Shown: positions 35,151 through 46,962, counted from the first letter of the stretch. The stretch: 64,000 nucleotides of DNA from Chamaecyparis obtusa (GCA_027943335.1 BSBK01001879.1:1508501-1572500), one strand, 5' to 3'. The notes: a model not told the origin generated them from the letters alone. Translations and numbers: made by a program.

Positions 35151-36219
35151 ATAAGATGGAATGTGGATACTTCTAAGGATGTAATATCTACTTAATTTCA
35201 TGGACAAGAATAATGAATATAATATTTATACATGTTAATGGATGTTCTCTCTCTTAAGCTATGTTTTGGATAGTTATCACCTGTAGCCATAGGATTTGCA
35301 AGAGTGATAATTAAGACTAACATCTTTTCCTAATATTGATGATGTGGATATCTATGCATATGGTTGGATATGTGTGCATTGATTGTTATGCAGGAGTTGA
35401 ACGTGGATATTCAAGGACCAGCATATTGGCGCGGAGGTCTTCAAAGCCAACCAAAGATTTTAGAATCTTCGCAAGAAAATTAATACTTTTTGTTGCATGC
35501 AACGTGCAGATTTAGTGTGCGCTATATTCTGGGATTGATCATGGTTAATAATGTTTCTATTGTGAAAATTTATGAGTTGTAACCGATCCTCATTATGAAG
35601 TGATCATAGGTTTAGGAGTTAGTGGTAGTTTCCTTTTAAATAATCGATGATTGTGACTCTTTTGGAGTTAGTCGAGTAGAAATTGGTTTTTAATATAGAA
35701 CTCTTGCATACTGTTTCCAATCAAGTGTAATCATTTCATGGATGAATAGAATGATCAGTTCAAGCTTGCAAATTTTGTCTTGATTGTACTTCTCATTCAC
35801 TCATTCAAGGGGGCCCACTTGATGAGTGGATTTTTTTTTTAGTGTAGAGTTCATTTTCCTGTTCATTTATATGTTTTAGAACTCTATTGTTCTTGCAGCT
35901 ACTGATACCAAAATTAGTAGCATGTTCCTGTAGCACAGATGGTTGGAGTAGTTCCTAACTGTGATTTCCTACTTTGATTAGAATACATTTTCTTCCCAAT
36001 TTTAGTTTAGTTTTCCTAAAGCATAAGCATTTGAATTCCTTAGATAGGTTTAGAAGAGGCGGTTTGAAGCATATACTTTGCAGATACCATTCCAAGTTTA
36101 CATCCCTAGTCGATAATTAAATGAGACCAATTAATGCATTTAGGAATCATTTGCGGTGTACAATCTTGAAATAGGCAGTCCATTGCCTTGGGTTTCTGAT
36201 ACCATTATTTGGCCAAGCA
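34980..36219 (+). repeat. 3' LTR of gypsy C
   Basis: 1,240 bp, tgatgggcttct...caagca. It contains a (GT)n microsatellite at 35115-35147 where the 5' LTR has only a few repeats. Confidence 0.93.
35115..35147. repeat. (GT)n microsatellite in the C 3' LTR
   Basis: About 16 GT repeats preceded by a short (AT)n. The matching position in the 5' LTR (near 16016) has a much shorter run, so it expanded after insertion. Confidence 0.92.
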
Positions 36220-36303
36220 ATCTTGAGTGTGCAAATTGAGTTGAGGATGTTTGCACCAGGACCTTGTTGGTGACTTGTTGCTTTGGATTTTGAATCTTTG
36301 AGG

Positions 36304-37506
36304 ATGCCTCTAAGAAGATTGGATCCTAGAGAAATTGTAGATCTTTGTGATGTGGTGGAAGCAAATATTTCTAAGAGTTTTGCTCAGTTGGAAACTGATT
36401 TCTTGAACTGAGTTGATGACCTTGTGAAGGAAAATGTTTTTGAGCTTTGTAGAGCTTACCAGAGTTGGAGAATGCCAATCTGGAGGAAAGTGGTTTGGCT
36501 AGTTAGAAGACTGGTTCGAGAGAGAAGACATCTTGACAAGGTTACTTGTGATATTATAGAGGTTGAAGAGGTATGTGGTATTGGTTTTTGTGATCAGTTT
36601 GTGGACTCTGACATGAAACCTGTAGAGCAACTTATGATTGTTTCTAAGATACTAGTGTTTACTGATATTGTGGTTAACCTTGTTGAGGCTGGTGAGAAGA
36701 TTTATTTTCATGTTTAGTCGGTTGTGTCTGACATGGAGATTGTAGAGCATTTGGTTGGGCTTGATCAGATGGCTATAGGTGAAGAGTTATCTATTGTTGA
36801 ACACCTTTGTGATGATGGTGTTACAGACTTGCTTTTGTTCAGTGTTGAGGTGCTGATATTGTTTGTTGGTTATGGACTTGAATTGCTTGTTGATAGTAAT
36901 GAGTCTTGTGATGAGTTGCAGATATGGGATTTTGATGATGAGGGATTTCATATTGATGTGGATCTAACTTTGGATCTACTTGTTGGGGAGTTGGATACTC
37001 TTGTAGCTGAGATAGGTTGTGGTGATCAATGGTATGCTGATTGGATTGATGAGATTCATGTGATCCTTATGTTTGAATGGATGAAGCATAGATGGTTGAT
37101 TTTTAGATTTGTTCTCTTAGCCTTGAGGGATTGGAAGCCTTTGGTGAAGATGAAGTTGATTTTAGGTAATTCTCTTGAGATTAAATTATGGGACATACTT
37201 TCTATTTACCTGGGTAGTCTAATGCAGGAGCATTTTGGAATTCCTTGTCAGAGGGATACATTACTTTGTTTTGGGTAGCTTTCTGAGTTTCTGGGTTGTC
37301 ATGATCTGTGGAGATCTTTTGAAGGTGCACTGAAAGGAGTTTTTTCTTTTATGTATGTGGAAGATATTTCTAAGGTTTCATCTCTTGAGGTGGCATGGTT
37401 TGGGAGATATTGGATGAACTATTTCAAAGTTAGGGTTGTTTTCCTTGCCATTGGAGTAGTATTTTCCTACAATTTTGGAGCTGATTATAGGATGTGGCGT
37501 CATTGA
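36304..37506 (+). pseudogene. ORF of element B that extends into its 3' LTR
   Basis: One frame of about 400 codons starts at the ATG at 36304 (MPLRRLDPREIVDLC), about 80 bp inside the internal region, and ends at a TGA at 37504. The last 95 codons lie inside the 3' LTR (from 37220). Three internal stops break it: TGA 36409, TAG 36715, TAG 37276. The N-terminal part has a possible helical segment with many acidic residues. The C-terminal part is aromatic-rich (VAWFGRYWMNYFKVRVVF). The same C-terminal segment is present in the 5' LTR (14713-14901). I recognise no domain. The conserved frame across the LTR boundary suggests a real protein once. Confidence 0.6.
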
Positions 37507-38468
37507 TCCTTAATGAATCAGCCTTTTCTCTCTTAATGACTTTAAGAAGACCTAAATTACTATGATTCCCCAAGGGCATAGCTCCTAATTCATAATGAGT
37601 CAAAAGTTATGACCATTTTTCTTGGGGACCTATTTTCTGCCAGTGTTCCCGTCGGAGCCGTTCCTGCAGTTTTGGTTTTGATTGTTCGTGGTGGAAATCT
37701 TGATCCATAAAGAATCATAATTTTTTCTCTTAATTAATTTTATAGGACCTAAATTAATATCATTTCGCAAGATATCAATCCCTAATTCATTATGAGTAAA
37801 ATTTTATGCCTGTTTTGCCCCGAGACCTATTTTCTGGCAATTTTCGGTGAAACGTGTGGTGTTTCTTCTTGCATCATGCCGTGTGATCATATGGGGAATT
37901 TAACCCTTAAAGGAAGGTTAATGGATCATGTGTGGACCTAATTCCAAAGGTGCATCAATTTATATTCATTCTAGCATTATTTTTGGTTTAAATCTTCCAG
38001 ACTAGACCTATAATGTATTAAATACCTGACTGGGAGACTTGTGGCTTTGCTAGCTATATAATGAGAGCTTGGGTAGATGTTTAGGGGTAGATTGGTAGGA
38101 ACATGAGATTATAATCATAATTGGATCTTGAGGGATCTTGAAGATTGGATTATTTATCTGATATTGTAACAGCAGAGCTAGTGGTCTGCATGCTTGGAGA
38201 CAAGGAGATTGCTTGGAGGCTTGCGAGCTCAAGTTTAGATCTGCCTTAGTGTTTCCATTAGTTGCTGATTTGTTTCAGAGCTGAACTAGCTAGAGGGATA
38301 GAAGAATACTTTTGATTTTATTTGGCCCTAACCTGAAAGGCCTTACAGCTAGGCATGTTAATGAAAATTTAGTTGAAAACATATTCTTGTTGTGTAATTC
38401 TGCATTGTGGTGTTCTGTTGCTTGTTTGGACTATCCTTAATTGGATACTCCTTACCTACCCTATGTCA
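37220..38468 (+). repeat. 3' LTR of element B
   Basis: 1,249 bp. It starts taatgcagg (TG changed to TA) and ends tatgtca, followed by the target duplication cctcc. It encodes the C-terminus of the B ORF in its first 287 bp. Confidence 0.92.
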
Positions 38469-38473
38469 CCTCC

Positions 38474-40260
38474 TCTATCCAATCTCTAGCATTTTATCTT
38501 TAGTCCAATTTCATTCTCAACCTTAGCTTTGAATATTTTGAATTTCTCAAAGGCTTCTGACTTATCTTTCAAGAATGCAACCCACATCATCCTAGTATGA
38601 TCATCAACAAACAAAATAAAATACCTTTCACCATAGTATGATCTAGTTTGAGTGGGACCACATAGGTCTATATGAATTAGATCCAACTTCTTTTCTATTG
38701 AATTGAGCTTGCTCCTGAATGAATTTTTTACATGATTTCCCATCATAAATTCCCTACATATAGTATCAATTGGCTTTTCTATGCAAGGTAGGTCTCTTAC
38801 TGCTTTTACATTACTTATCTTTACTATGTTATCAAAATTGATATGACATAGTCTTTTATGCCATAACCAACTGTCATCAACTTTGGCAACAAAACAACTT
38901 GCTTCTGAATTGAGTTGGAAAACATTACCTTTAGTCTTTGAGCCTGATGCAATCATAACACCATCCTTGTTGTTAATGATGCATTTGTCATCTTTGAACT
39001 CCAACTGATAGCCTTTTTCAAGTAGTTGTCCAACACTGAGAAGATTGTGTTTCAAACCATCAACATAGAGAACATCATTAGTACCATTCTTTCCATCCAA
39101 AGTGATGGCTCCTTTACCAACTATAGGTTTAGGAGTCTTGTCTCCAAATCTAACCATACCACCATTGTATTTGTCTAGATGAACAAATCTGGCTTTATCA
39201 CCTATCATGTGATGTGAGCAACCACTATCTATGATCCAATCTATCCTTATATTAGCTTGGGAGATCAATGATAGTTTTTGTTCCTCTTTTTCATCTTTGT
39301 GGTTCTTTTTATCTAGCATAGCAATGAATCCAATTTCTTCTTCTCCTGATTCATCATCGGAAACTCCTTCTCTAGCATAGTAACATTCCTTAGGTTTGAA
39401 ATCCTTTTTGAACTTTCTAGCTCTAGAAGGACACTTAGATGCAAAGTGACCAATCTTATTGCATGAAAAGAACTTAAATGGTAACTGACCTTCATATTTT
39501 CCTTTTCCTTTCTTTTCTCTTTTGGCAATCATAGAAATCAAATCATCTAAATTTTTTTCTTCATCATCATTATCAAAATTACCAGAAGTGTTTGTAGATT
39601 TCTTACCATGGACCATTGCTTTGAAGGTTGTCTCACTCTTAGGTTCTATCTTCAATCTTGAAATCTCAAAAGCTGAGATTTTGCTAATCAAGGTCTCCCT
39701 CTTGAAGTTAGATGTCAACTGCATGGTCTCATCAAGGATGTTGATCTTGCTTTCATATTCAGATGTGAGAGTGGTCATCAACTTGTCCATGATGTCTTCT
39801 TCTGGAATTTTTCCACCATTGTTCCTTATTCCAGCAACTGCATCATTTAATCTTTGATTATAAGCTCTGATATTCTCTTCAGACATCATTTCTAATGTAT
39901 TGAACTTTTTCTTCCAAGTTTTTCTGCATGCATCATTTGCTTGCTTGTCTCCTTCAAATGTATCTTCTAGGTGCTTACATATTTCATGGGCAGTGTCCAC
40001 CTTCTTTATTTCTGAAAACCCACTATCAGATAGGGCACTGATAAGGGATTCTTTGGCTATAGCATTTTGATGAAATAACTCCTTTTGTCTGTCAGTAGCA
40101 TCCTCCTTTCCAAGATCTTCTAAGTAGGAATCCTTGCTTCTTTGATAGTAACATTAAAAACTTCAAAGGCAATACACTGCAAATGGGTCACCATCTTGTT
40201 CTTCCAATCAAGATAATTTTCTCCATCAAACTTAGGACTTTCTTTTCTGAAGTATGCCAT
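38474..40260 (-). pseudogene. gag, protease and N-terminal integrase of copia A
   Basis: The gag start is the ATG at 40260 (MAYFRKESPKFDG), 43 bp after the PBS. The first 85 codons contain a stop and a frameshift before the long open part (40000 to 38486). Gag continues with CRKTWKKKFNTLEMMS and a knuckle FFSCNKIGHFASKC whose first Cys is Phe. Protease has WIIDSGCSHHM. The integrase finger LWHKRLCHINF keeps both His; ICREFMMG has lost the second Cys. The core has HIDLCGPTQTRSYYGERYF with the first catalytic Asp. A TAG at 38486 follows IKC, and the frame then runs into the B insertion inside the second catalytic motif. Confidence 0.9.
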
Positions 40261-40303
40261 TTGATCAACCTCAAGTTGTTAAAATTTCTCTCTGAGGCAC
40301 TTG

Positions 40304-40315
40304 GCTCTGATACCA
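40304..40315 (-). other. primer binding site of copia A
   Basis: Plus-strand gctctgatacca, the reverse complement of the Met-tRNA site, two bases from the LTR at 40318. Confidence 0.92.
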
Positions 40316-40317
40316 AT

Positions 40318-41963
40318 TGTTAGGAATAGTCCCAAGAGATAACTGAGAGGGGGGGGGGGTGAATCAGTTATCTGCAAGTTTCAATTCTTTATCCATTTAA
40401 GTATACTTAAACATAAAGCATAAACACATTGAAAGAACACTTGAACACAACACAATGTTTTGGTTATGGGGAAATCCAAACAGGTAAAAACTTCGGTGGG
40501 AATTTACACCCACTAATATTTTGTACTAGTGTATAATGATCCTTGCTAGAAGATCCTTTACCCTGTTAGGAGTAGCTTTACAATTTAGTAAGTACAGTAG
40601 ACCTAGTTAAGGGTCAGACCCTGTTAGGAGTCTTTTATAATTGTCCCTGTTAGGGGAGAGGATGCACTTTCCAAGAGCTCACTACTCAAAGGGCAGAAGG
40701 CTACAACCTTCTGAACGACAGATATACACTATATCTAGATCTTGGTGAACTTCACTTAGACCTGCTTGTCTGGATCAATTTCAATGAATAGCACACATAC
40801 TCTACTTGGTCACATGGACCTTCTCATGATGGCTCCACACTTTTCACACTCTGCTCTGCTCTGCTTAATCAACTCTGAGCCACACTCTAGAAATCACAAA
40901 TGACTACCTATAAATATCTTTCTCTAAATGATACAATCAGGTTGGCCTATTAGAACCACCTTAGAATCATATTAGAGACATCATAAAAAACTTCTATAAT
41001 CATCTTGTTGGCACTACTATGGGCGCAACACATTCTGGGACCTGTTCATAAAAGATAATTGTAGGTGCACGCTACACACTATCGGCTCTATCAAAACAAC
41101 TCTAAATTTCTCTCCAAGCTGAATTAACTTATGCACTCTTAGATGAACATCAACAACTCATCTCTAAGATTAACTCCAAGGGCACATACCCTCAAGAACT
41201 CATGAACCAATAAAATCTCTATCGGCTTTCCTGAACAAACACAAGAAACTATAACTGATGACTAGCGACCGCATAACTTCACTTGCATCCAACATTAGAC
41301 TATGCGTCCATGAACTTAATATCACTAACATGTCTGAAACATACATCCTAGGGTGTATGTCTCAATTCATCTGTACACATGGGCGCATATGCTCTGAACT
41401 GTCGGTACTCTGTATACTGTCTAGTATTCAACATATACTGTCCGTGCAACTTCGATTGTCTGTAACTTTCACATCACTACATATCTTCCTATGCACTCTT
41501 AGACTAAGCATGAGTATAGTCTAACAACCTTAACTACTAGGGTTCATGACTTCAAGATCACTGTACAAACAATTACACATAGAACATTGCTTGTTACTCT
41601 GTTAGGAACACTGCTGACACCATCTTGCTGTATAACTTCACTTTAGACTATGCATCCATGAACTTAACATCACTAACATTTCTATAACATATATCCTAGG
41701 GTGCATGCACATAAGACAACTGTACGAACAACCATACATAGAACACTGCTTGTGACTATGTCAGGAACATTGATGACACAAGCTACTGTATAACTGTATG
41801 TTCTCACAATCAACCTCTGCACCCATGATATCATGCTGATATCATGTCCATACTTCATATACTAAAGTCTTACTTCATAAGACTTCCTCACATGCAACTT
41901 TCCATATGTTGTCATCAATGACAAACATATAGTCAGTTCTGGATTGTTGGCAAATGTCCAACA
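40318..41963 (-). repeat. 5' LTR of copia A
   Basis: 1,646 bp, plus-strand tgttaggaatag...tccaaca. It is the longest LTR family in the window. Its internal sequence is unrelated to D, E and F by eye, but the poly-G/C tract near the end and the terminal bases are shared. Confidence 0.93.
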
Positions 41964-41968
41964 GGTTA

Positions 41969-42139
41969 GATTCAAATTCTTGGGTTAGCTCCATAAACCA
42001 TATAAAGATAGATGGTTTTCTCATGTCATAAACATATAAATGATAACCATAAATGAGCATATCAATCATTTGATAAACATATTATCATCCACAAAACATA
42101 AATGTAAATATATAGTTCTAACCATCATAATAGAGTGTC
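41969..42139. other. short non-coding spacer
   Basis: AT-rich sequence between copia A and the L1 fragment. With 10441-10490 it forms the insertion site of A. Confidence 0.5.
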
Positions 42140-42897
42140 CTAATCAGAAAGTCCAAGTATCACCATAGGAGAGGGTATTACAAGATGCATGGAAAGATTC
42201 AGAAGCCTAACCCAAATAGGAATCTTGCTAAAGGATTCATAAAGTGGGTTGAAATCCTTATGCCAAGGTTTGGCCATCAGAGGGAATCGGTTATCCCAGG
42301 AGAAGCTATAATCACACAAGATAGACTTCCTATCTTCAGCATTACTAAATTTTACAATTAAAAAACCCCTAGCAGCTGAGTAAATCTAAATATCTTCGGA
42401 TAAGATCAGCTCCCAATGATTGGTAATCCAAGCATGAAGAGAAGAAAGAGAAGGCCAAAAGCCCCTAAATCTAAACATAGCAGCATGCGAAGAGAAAAAC
42501 TCTACAGTTTCAAAAAATTTATCAACTGTATCAGGATATAACTATACTCTAATGGGATTACTCACAGTCACGAGGGAAGCCACCCAAGTCCTCTTAATCC
42601 TTGAAGATCAAGAAGGACTAGTCCCATAGATGCCAGCCTCAAAGGTAGCAACATCAACATAAGAACCAGAGGCACCAGCTGTAGAACCAACCACCGCAGC
42701 CCGGCCAACAACAGGGGAAACCCTACCACTGGAAGCACCCATAAAAGCAACCAACAAAGCAGATCCACGAGCAGCCAGAGTGGGAGAATCATTTTTTCCT
42801 TCCACAAGCTAGCAAAACCACAAGCAACTAGGGCGGGAGATGCATTTTGAAATCCATCTAGAGCAGCGCTCGCAGGAGCAATGGAAGCCGTTGGCAT
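42140..42897 (-). pseudogene. L1-type LINE ORF1, N-terminal part (DUF4283)
   Basis: The minus strand starts at the ATG at 42897 (MPTASIAPASAALDG), runs through an Ala/Gly-rich leader and into a DUF4283-type segment: FRFRGFWPSLSSLHAWI, ARGFLIVKFSNAEDRKSIL, WDNRFPLMAKPWHKDFNP and IPIWVRLLNLSMHL. That order is typical for ORF1 of plant L1 LINEs, an RNA-binding protein. A frameshift in an A run near 42800 changes frame, and stops lie at 42608 and near 42543. Similarity ends after SMHL, before the zinc knuckle; the frame ends at 42140. GC content is clearly higher than in the flanks. The Leu-rich ORF on the same strand at 42568-42897 is a frame shadow after its first 35 codons. Confidence 0.8.
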
Positions 42898-42918
42898 TTG
42901 ATTATTGTATTTCTTAAT

Positions 42919-43446
42919 GGTACCTAATGTTGTTATTGATCTTTGATGATATTTTATGATTACTTGATAATATTAGATGATAACTAATGAGGTTGATAGG
43001 TTGGCTTAGACGGTTTATGATATGTTTCTCTGGTGGTGATTAGAAGCACTAACTTTAATTAATATTATTTAGTGGAAAATGGTGTATTTATTTAGATGAG
43101 TTTATAAATTAAGATGCCTAGATGATTATTAAGATATTGTTCCTACTTAATGATGTTTTTGTATTTCTAATACTATGGTCAAGGAATTATGTTATGTTGG
43201 TTATTATGATTAAAGGTATCTAATGTTGTTATTGATCTTTGATAGATTTTATGAAATTAATTGATAATATTAGATGATAACTGATGGGGTTGATAGGTTG
43301 GCTTAGATGGTTTATGATATGTTGTTCTGGTGGTGATTACAAGCACTAAAATTAATTAATATTATTTAGTGGAAAATGATGTATTTATTTAGATGAGTTT
43401 ATAAATTAAGATGTCTAGATGATGATTAAAATATTGTTCCTACTCA
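42919..43446. repeat. tandem duplication, about 296-bp period
   Basis: A block of about 235 bp starting near 42919 (ggtacctaatgttgttatt) recurs from 43215 with scattered differences. It is non-coding. The first copy starts right next to the 5' end of the L1 fragment. Confidence 0.85.
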
Positions 43447-43693
43447 ATTTTATTTAATGACTATTTGATGACATTAGGAAGAGGTGATGATTTTATGTGA
43501 GAAGGGACAATTTCATAACAATCATTAGAATGATTATGCCACTAAAGTTCCCTTTCATTGATTGACATTATGTGATTTCTAGGAAGCTCGAAACCTTTGT
43601 GTTTGCATCATTGTCACCTATTGTGAATGCCTTTTTGGTTATATCTTTGTGTGTGTGTTTTAACTATTTTACTAACTTGGGTAGGTACAAGGC
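43447..43693. other. non-coding spacer before copia E
   Basis: AT-rich, nothing recognisable. It ends at the left LTR of E without a clear target duplication. Confidence 0.5.
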
Positions 43694-45181
43694 TATTAGA
43701 ATAACTGAGAGGGGGGTGAATCAGTTATCCATAGCTCCAAATACAAAATGTATATCCAAAAACAATTTACTAAAACTTTTGCTGCTCGGTAACATAAAAT
43801 AGTATTATGTCTGTGCTTTTACCGATTACCAGTTAATAACATATAGTGATTACCAATCAAATCCAATATGCAACATGTAAATTATGACAACAAACAATCA
43901 TCACAATCAACACATAACACAAGATATTTAACATGGAAACCATGTAAAGGGAAAAACCACCTAGGACCGGCAACCCAAAAATTGTTCACTCTTCTGAAGT
44001 GAGGTCGGTGAAGACCCAACCCTGTTAAAGGTTACAAACACACTGTGAGGTGTGACCTTGTTATAATATTGAACACTAACCATTATCATCCAACCAGCAT
44101 TCACTATGGGGTTGATAGGATAACAAATGTACATTTTATGAATGACATTACAAGACTTTCTAGTCCACTCTGTTAAGATATTTATCTATTTACAATGGTT
44201 AAAATGTAATAGTAGTTGATATGATTATAATAAAATTTCAATTGTAGATTATCAGATCTATATTATGCTCATTCAAATCCTCTGATCATTATATCAATTA
44301 TGTTTCAATCAATATACAGTAACTTATTGTCTCTCAGTTATAGCTTTCTGACACTCGGTAATCTCTGCAGTTTGGTTCTCCTTAACCAATTTGATCAGGC
44401 ATGCATGAAACTTGTTCACATGATATCTCTGTAGTCTCCTTCTTTTGGCATCCTTTTCATCATGAAAGCTTGGTCTCTTAAATAGACAAGTAAACCATTT
44501 TAATTCCATCCATCAGATTTTGCCGCTTAATCTCCTTTGTTGATTTTGCCTCTTTAACATTCCTCGGTGGTTGTGTCAGTAACACATTTTATTTCAATCC
44601 CTTAGATCTTCTTCAAATTATGCTAGTCGTAGATCTTCACAAAAAACTTTATCTTCAACCTCGATCTTATACACTTTACAGCTCATCAACTTCTGTCAAC
44701 TAAACTAGTCATGTTAGTTCTTTTCTGCTCGGTTAACAAAGAAATGTGTCGGTGAACACAAGCTCAGTTTATACTGGGCTCAGTATACACTACACTACAT
44801 CGGTGTATACTGAAATTCTTCTTTAACTGACCACACTGCTTTGTACATTTTTCTCTATCCTTCATCATAGATGAATGCAACATAATCAAGCCAATAACGT
44901 AAGGTCATAGACTCATTCATAAGTTACCCATTGTATTCCTTATCCTCATCTGTCATGTCCATCTTTCTCATGTAGATATATTTGTTCTTCATTTCTTTTC
45001 TTCTTCTTTCTACAAATGTTTGGGTATAGTAACTTACAAGATAAGTATTGTCAAAACTAGTTGACATCAATGACAACATATTACTAATTTAATCATATTA
45101 CATATCTAATCAGCAACTCAGTGATCTCAAATCATAGATCTTGAAGTCATTCAATTTATTCAAATTAGTTGTAGTTCATCA
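43694..45181 (-). repeat. 3' LTR of copia E
   Basis: Plus-strand tattagaataactg...gttcatca. Both terminal dinucleotide contexts have decayed relative to D. Homologous along its length to 53070-54561. Confidence 0.9.
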
Positions 45182-45205
45182 ATCTCTCCCTTTGGCATTG
45201 ATGGC
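45182..45205 (-). other. polypurine tract of copia E
   Basis: Plus-strand atctctccctttggcattg, the same site as in D, at the inner LTR boundary. Confidence 0.85.
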
Positions 45206-45783
45206 AACACAAGCAATATGAAATATGCCATACACATACCAAACATGTATTCTACAACTCTGTCGACAAATGTTGTAACTCGATACAAGCTCTCCCTTAG
45301 CTTAATATGTTTAATCACTACGTTACATAAAAGCATTTGCAAGTGCAGACCTTCTTCTACAGATATGATCTTTTTAGCTCACAGATTCTCTCTTTCTATT
45401 CTCCGTAACTGATCTTCAATGCTCTCTCTAACTTTCTGATTTCTCTAGTTTTGTAGCCTGTATCTTCATATGGTTCATCTCTCCCTTTTTTGTATCTCTC
45501 TCCCTTTGTCTCTGGCTTCATATGTTTTGTGACTTCATATTGTACTTCATATTATTTATCTCTCCCTTTGACAACAATGCCAAAGAAAAACATAAACATA
45601 CAGCTTTGTAGTAGCCATGTAACTCTCTGTTGTCTGGTCCATTCTTTGTATCTCGGTATACTGATTATGCCACTTGTTTCTCAAATCTTTCACAACTCTA
45701 GATAGAATCCAAAGTGTGAACTCTGATGCATCAACATGTATGAGCTTCTAATAAGATTAGGCTGATGCAACCTCTAGATCACC
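45206..45783 (-). other. 3' untranslated region of copia E
   Basis: Non-coding sequence between polypurine tract and pol stop. It has several pyrimidine-rich blocks (tctccctt near 45290, 45480, 45560), which are purine tracts on the element strand, as in D and F. Confidence 0.5.
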
Positions 45784-46962
45784 TTAGTGACTAGTAGATA
45801 GGGGACAGACCCCAAGTCTATTCCTCAAGTATTCATATGTATACTTCGGTAGAGCCTTTGTAAAAATATCAGCAAGTTGTTCTTTTGATGTAACAAATTC
45901 TAGCTTCACTTGCTTCTCCTGTACTTGTTCCCTCAAGTAGTGATACTTAATAGATATGTTCTTTATTTTAGAGTGCATCACTGGATTCTTTGAAATATTA
46001 ATTGCACTAGTGTTGTCACAATATATAATCACTGGCTCAGTGATTACCTTATTCATACCTTCCAACACTTGCTTGATATAAGCAATATTTGAACAATTAG
46101 TAGCAGCAGCAACATACTCTGCTTCAACTGTAGACTGGAAAATGTAAGACTTTTTCTTACTTGTCCATATAACAAGTCTTTCACCAAAGAAAAATGATCC
46201 TATGGTGGTACTCTTCCTATCATCCACATTTCTAGCCCAGTCAGCATTGGTGTATACCTTAAGTTCAAACTTGCCTTCCTTAGGATACCATAATCCATAG
46301 TCTTCAGTTTTCTTTAGGTATCTCAAGATTCTTTTTGTAGCAACCATGTGTGATTCTCTAGGGTTTGCAAAAAATCTAGCAACTATTCCAACAGCATGTG
46401 CTATATCTGACCTACTGTGAACTACATACATTAACTTACCAATCATGGATCGATAGAGTGTCTGGTTTACCTCAGTAGTTCCATCATCTTTAGTCAGTTT
46501 ACATCCAGTAGCCATCGATGTTCCCACAGGTTTAGCATCTTCCATGCCAAATGTCTTCAATACTTCCTTTATGTATTTAGATTGTGTGATGAATATACCA
46601 TCATTCTATTGAATCACTTGTAAGCCTAGAAAGAACTTAATCTCTCCAAACATAGACATTTTAAATTCACTTCTCATTTCATTAGCAAATGACTTACAGA
46701 TTTGATCTTGTCCTCCAAATATTATGTCATCCACAAATATCTCAGCAATCAAGATAGTATCATCATAATTCCCTTTCATGTACAGATTGTTATTCTCACT
46801 AGTTCTAACAAATCCAATGCTCGAAAAATAGTTATGCAGTCTCTCATACCATGCTCTTGGTGCTTGCTTCAAACCATATAAAGATTTATGCAATCTACAT
46901 ACCATATCTTTGTTGTCTGGATTAATGAACCCTTCAGGTTGTTCTATGTAGACTTCTTCTTC
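45784..46962 (-). pseudogene. RT C-terminal part and RNase H of copia E
   Basis: The RT part (46606-46962) has [15 protein letters not shown] and catalytic FVDDIIFGG, then a TAG at 46606. RNase H is open for 258 codons: GKLMYVVHSRSDIAHAVG, RYLKKTEDYGLWYP, DRKSTTIG, EAEYVAAATNCSN, IYCDNTSAINISKNP, LADIFTKALPKY, natural stop at 45784. The TIR element at 46963 separates it from the RT N-terminus. Confidence 0.9.

Larger units (their letters stand above)
15889..36219 (+). mobile_element. gypsy C: Athila-like Ty3/gypsy element inside element B
   Basis: LTRs at 15889-17098 and 34980-36219 start tgatgggc and end caagca. The target duplication is slightly diverged (atatt at 15884-15888, atctt at 36220-36224). 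The interior order is PBS, gag, protease, RT, RNase H, integrase (the gypsy order), then an extra ORF and a G-rich polypurine tract. The PBS type, the DLGAS protease and the YMDDF RT motif point to the Athila/Tat side of plant gypsy elements. Two later insertions sit in the extra ORF region: a solo LTR (25764-26750) and copia D (27009-34796). Thirty-three premature stops were counted, and only one frameshift up to position 25763. Confidence 0.92.
14615..38468 (+). mobile_element. element B: short non-autonomous LTR retrotransposon inside copia A
   Basis: Two 1,249-bp LTRs (14615-15863 and 37220-38468) are flanked by a 5-bp target duplication cctcc (14610-14614 and 38469-38473) that lies exactly within A's integrase coding sequence. 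A Met-tRNA primer binding site follows the 5' LTR. Excluding gypsy C, the interior is only about 1.0 kb and holds one degenerate ORF that runs into the 3' LTR. There is no gag or pol motif. The sequence before the 3' LTR is not a clear polypurine tract. It must have depended on another element. Confidence 0.9.
10491..41963 (-). mobile_element. copia A: Ty1/copia element, split by a nested insertion
   Basis: LTRs at 10491-12150 and 40318-41963 are flanked by a perfect 5-bp target duplication (ggtta at 10486-10490 and 41964-41968). On the minus strand the order is 5' LTR, PBS, gag, protease, integrase, reverse transcriptase, RNase H, polypurine tract, 3' LTR, which is the copia order. Element B with everything inside it occupies 14615-38468 and splits integrase. 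Without it the element is about 7.6 kb. The reading frame is the same on both sides of the insertion. The copy is dead: stops, a frameshift between integrase and RT, and lost zinc-binding cysteines. Confidence 0.94.

Noticed and set aside
36424..37278. Two separate host genes in tandem
   Set aside because: They share one frame, are separated by a single TAG, and lie between the C insertion and the 3' LTR of B; they are one degenerate ORF of that element.
42568..42805. Leucine-rich membrane-like protein on the minus strand
   Set aside because: After a frameshift near 42800 it is the wrong frame of an Ala/Gly-rich L1 ORF1 leader; the DUF4283-type segment continues in the other frame.
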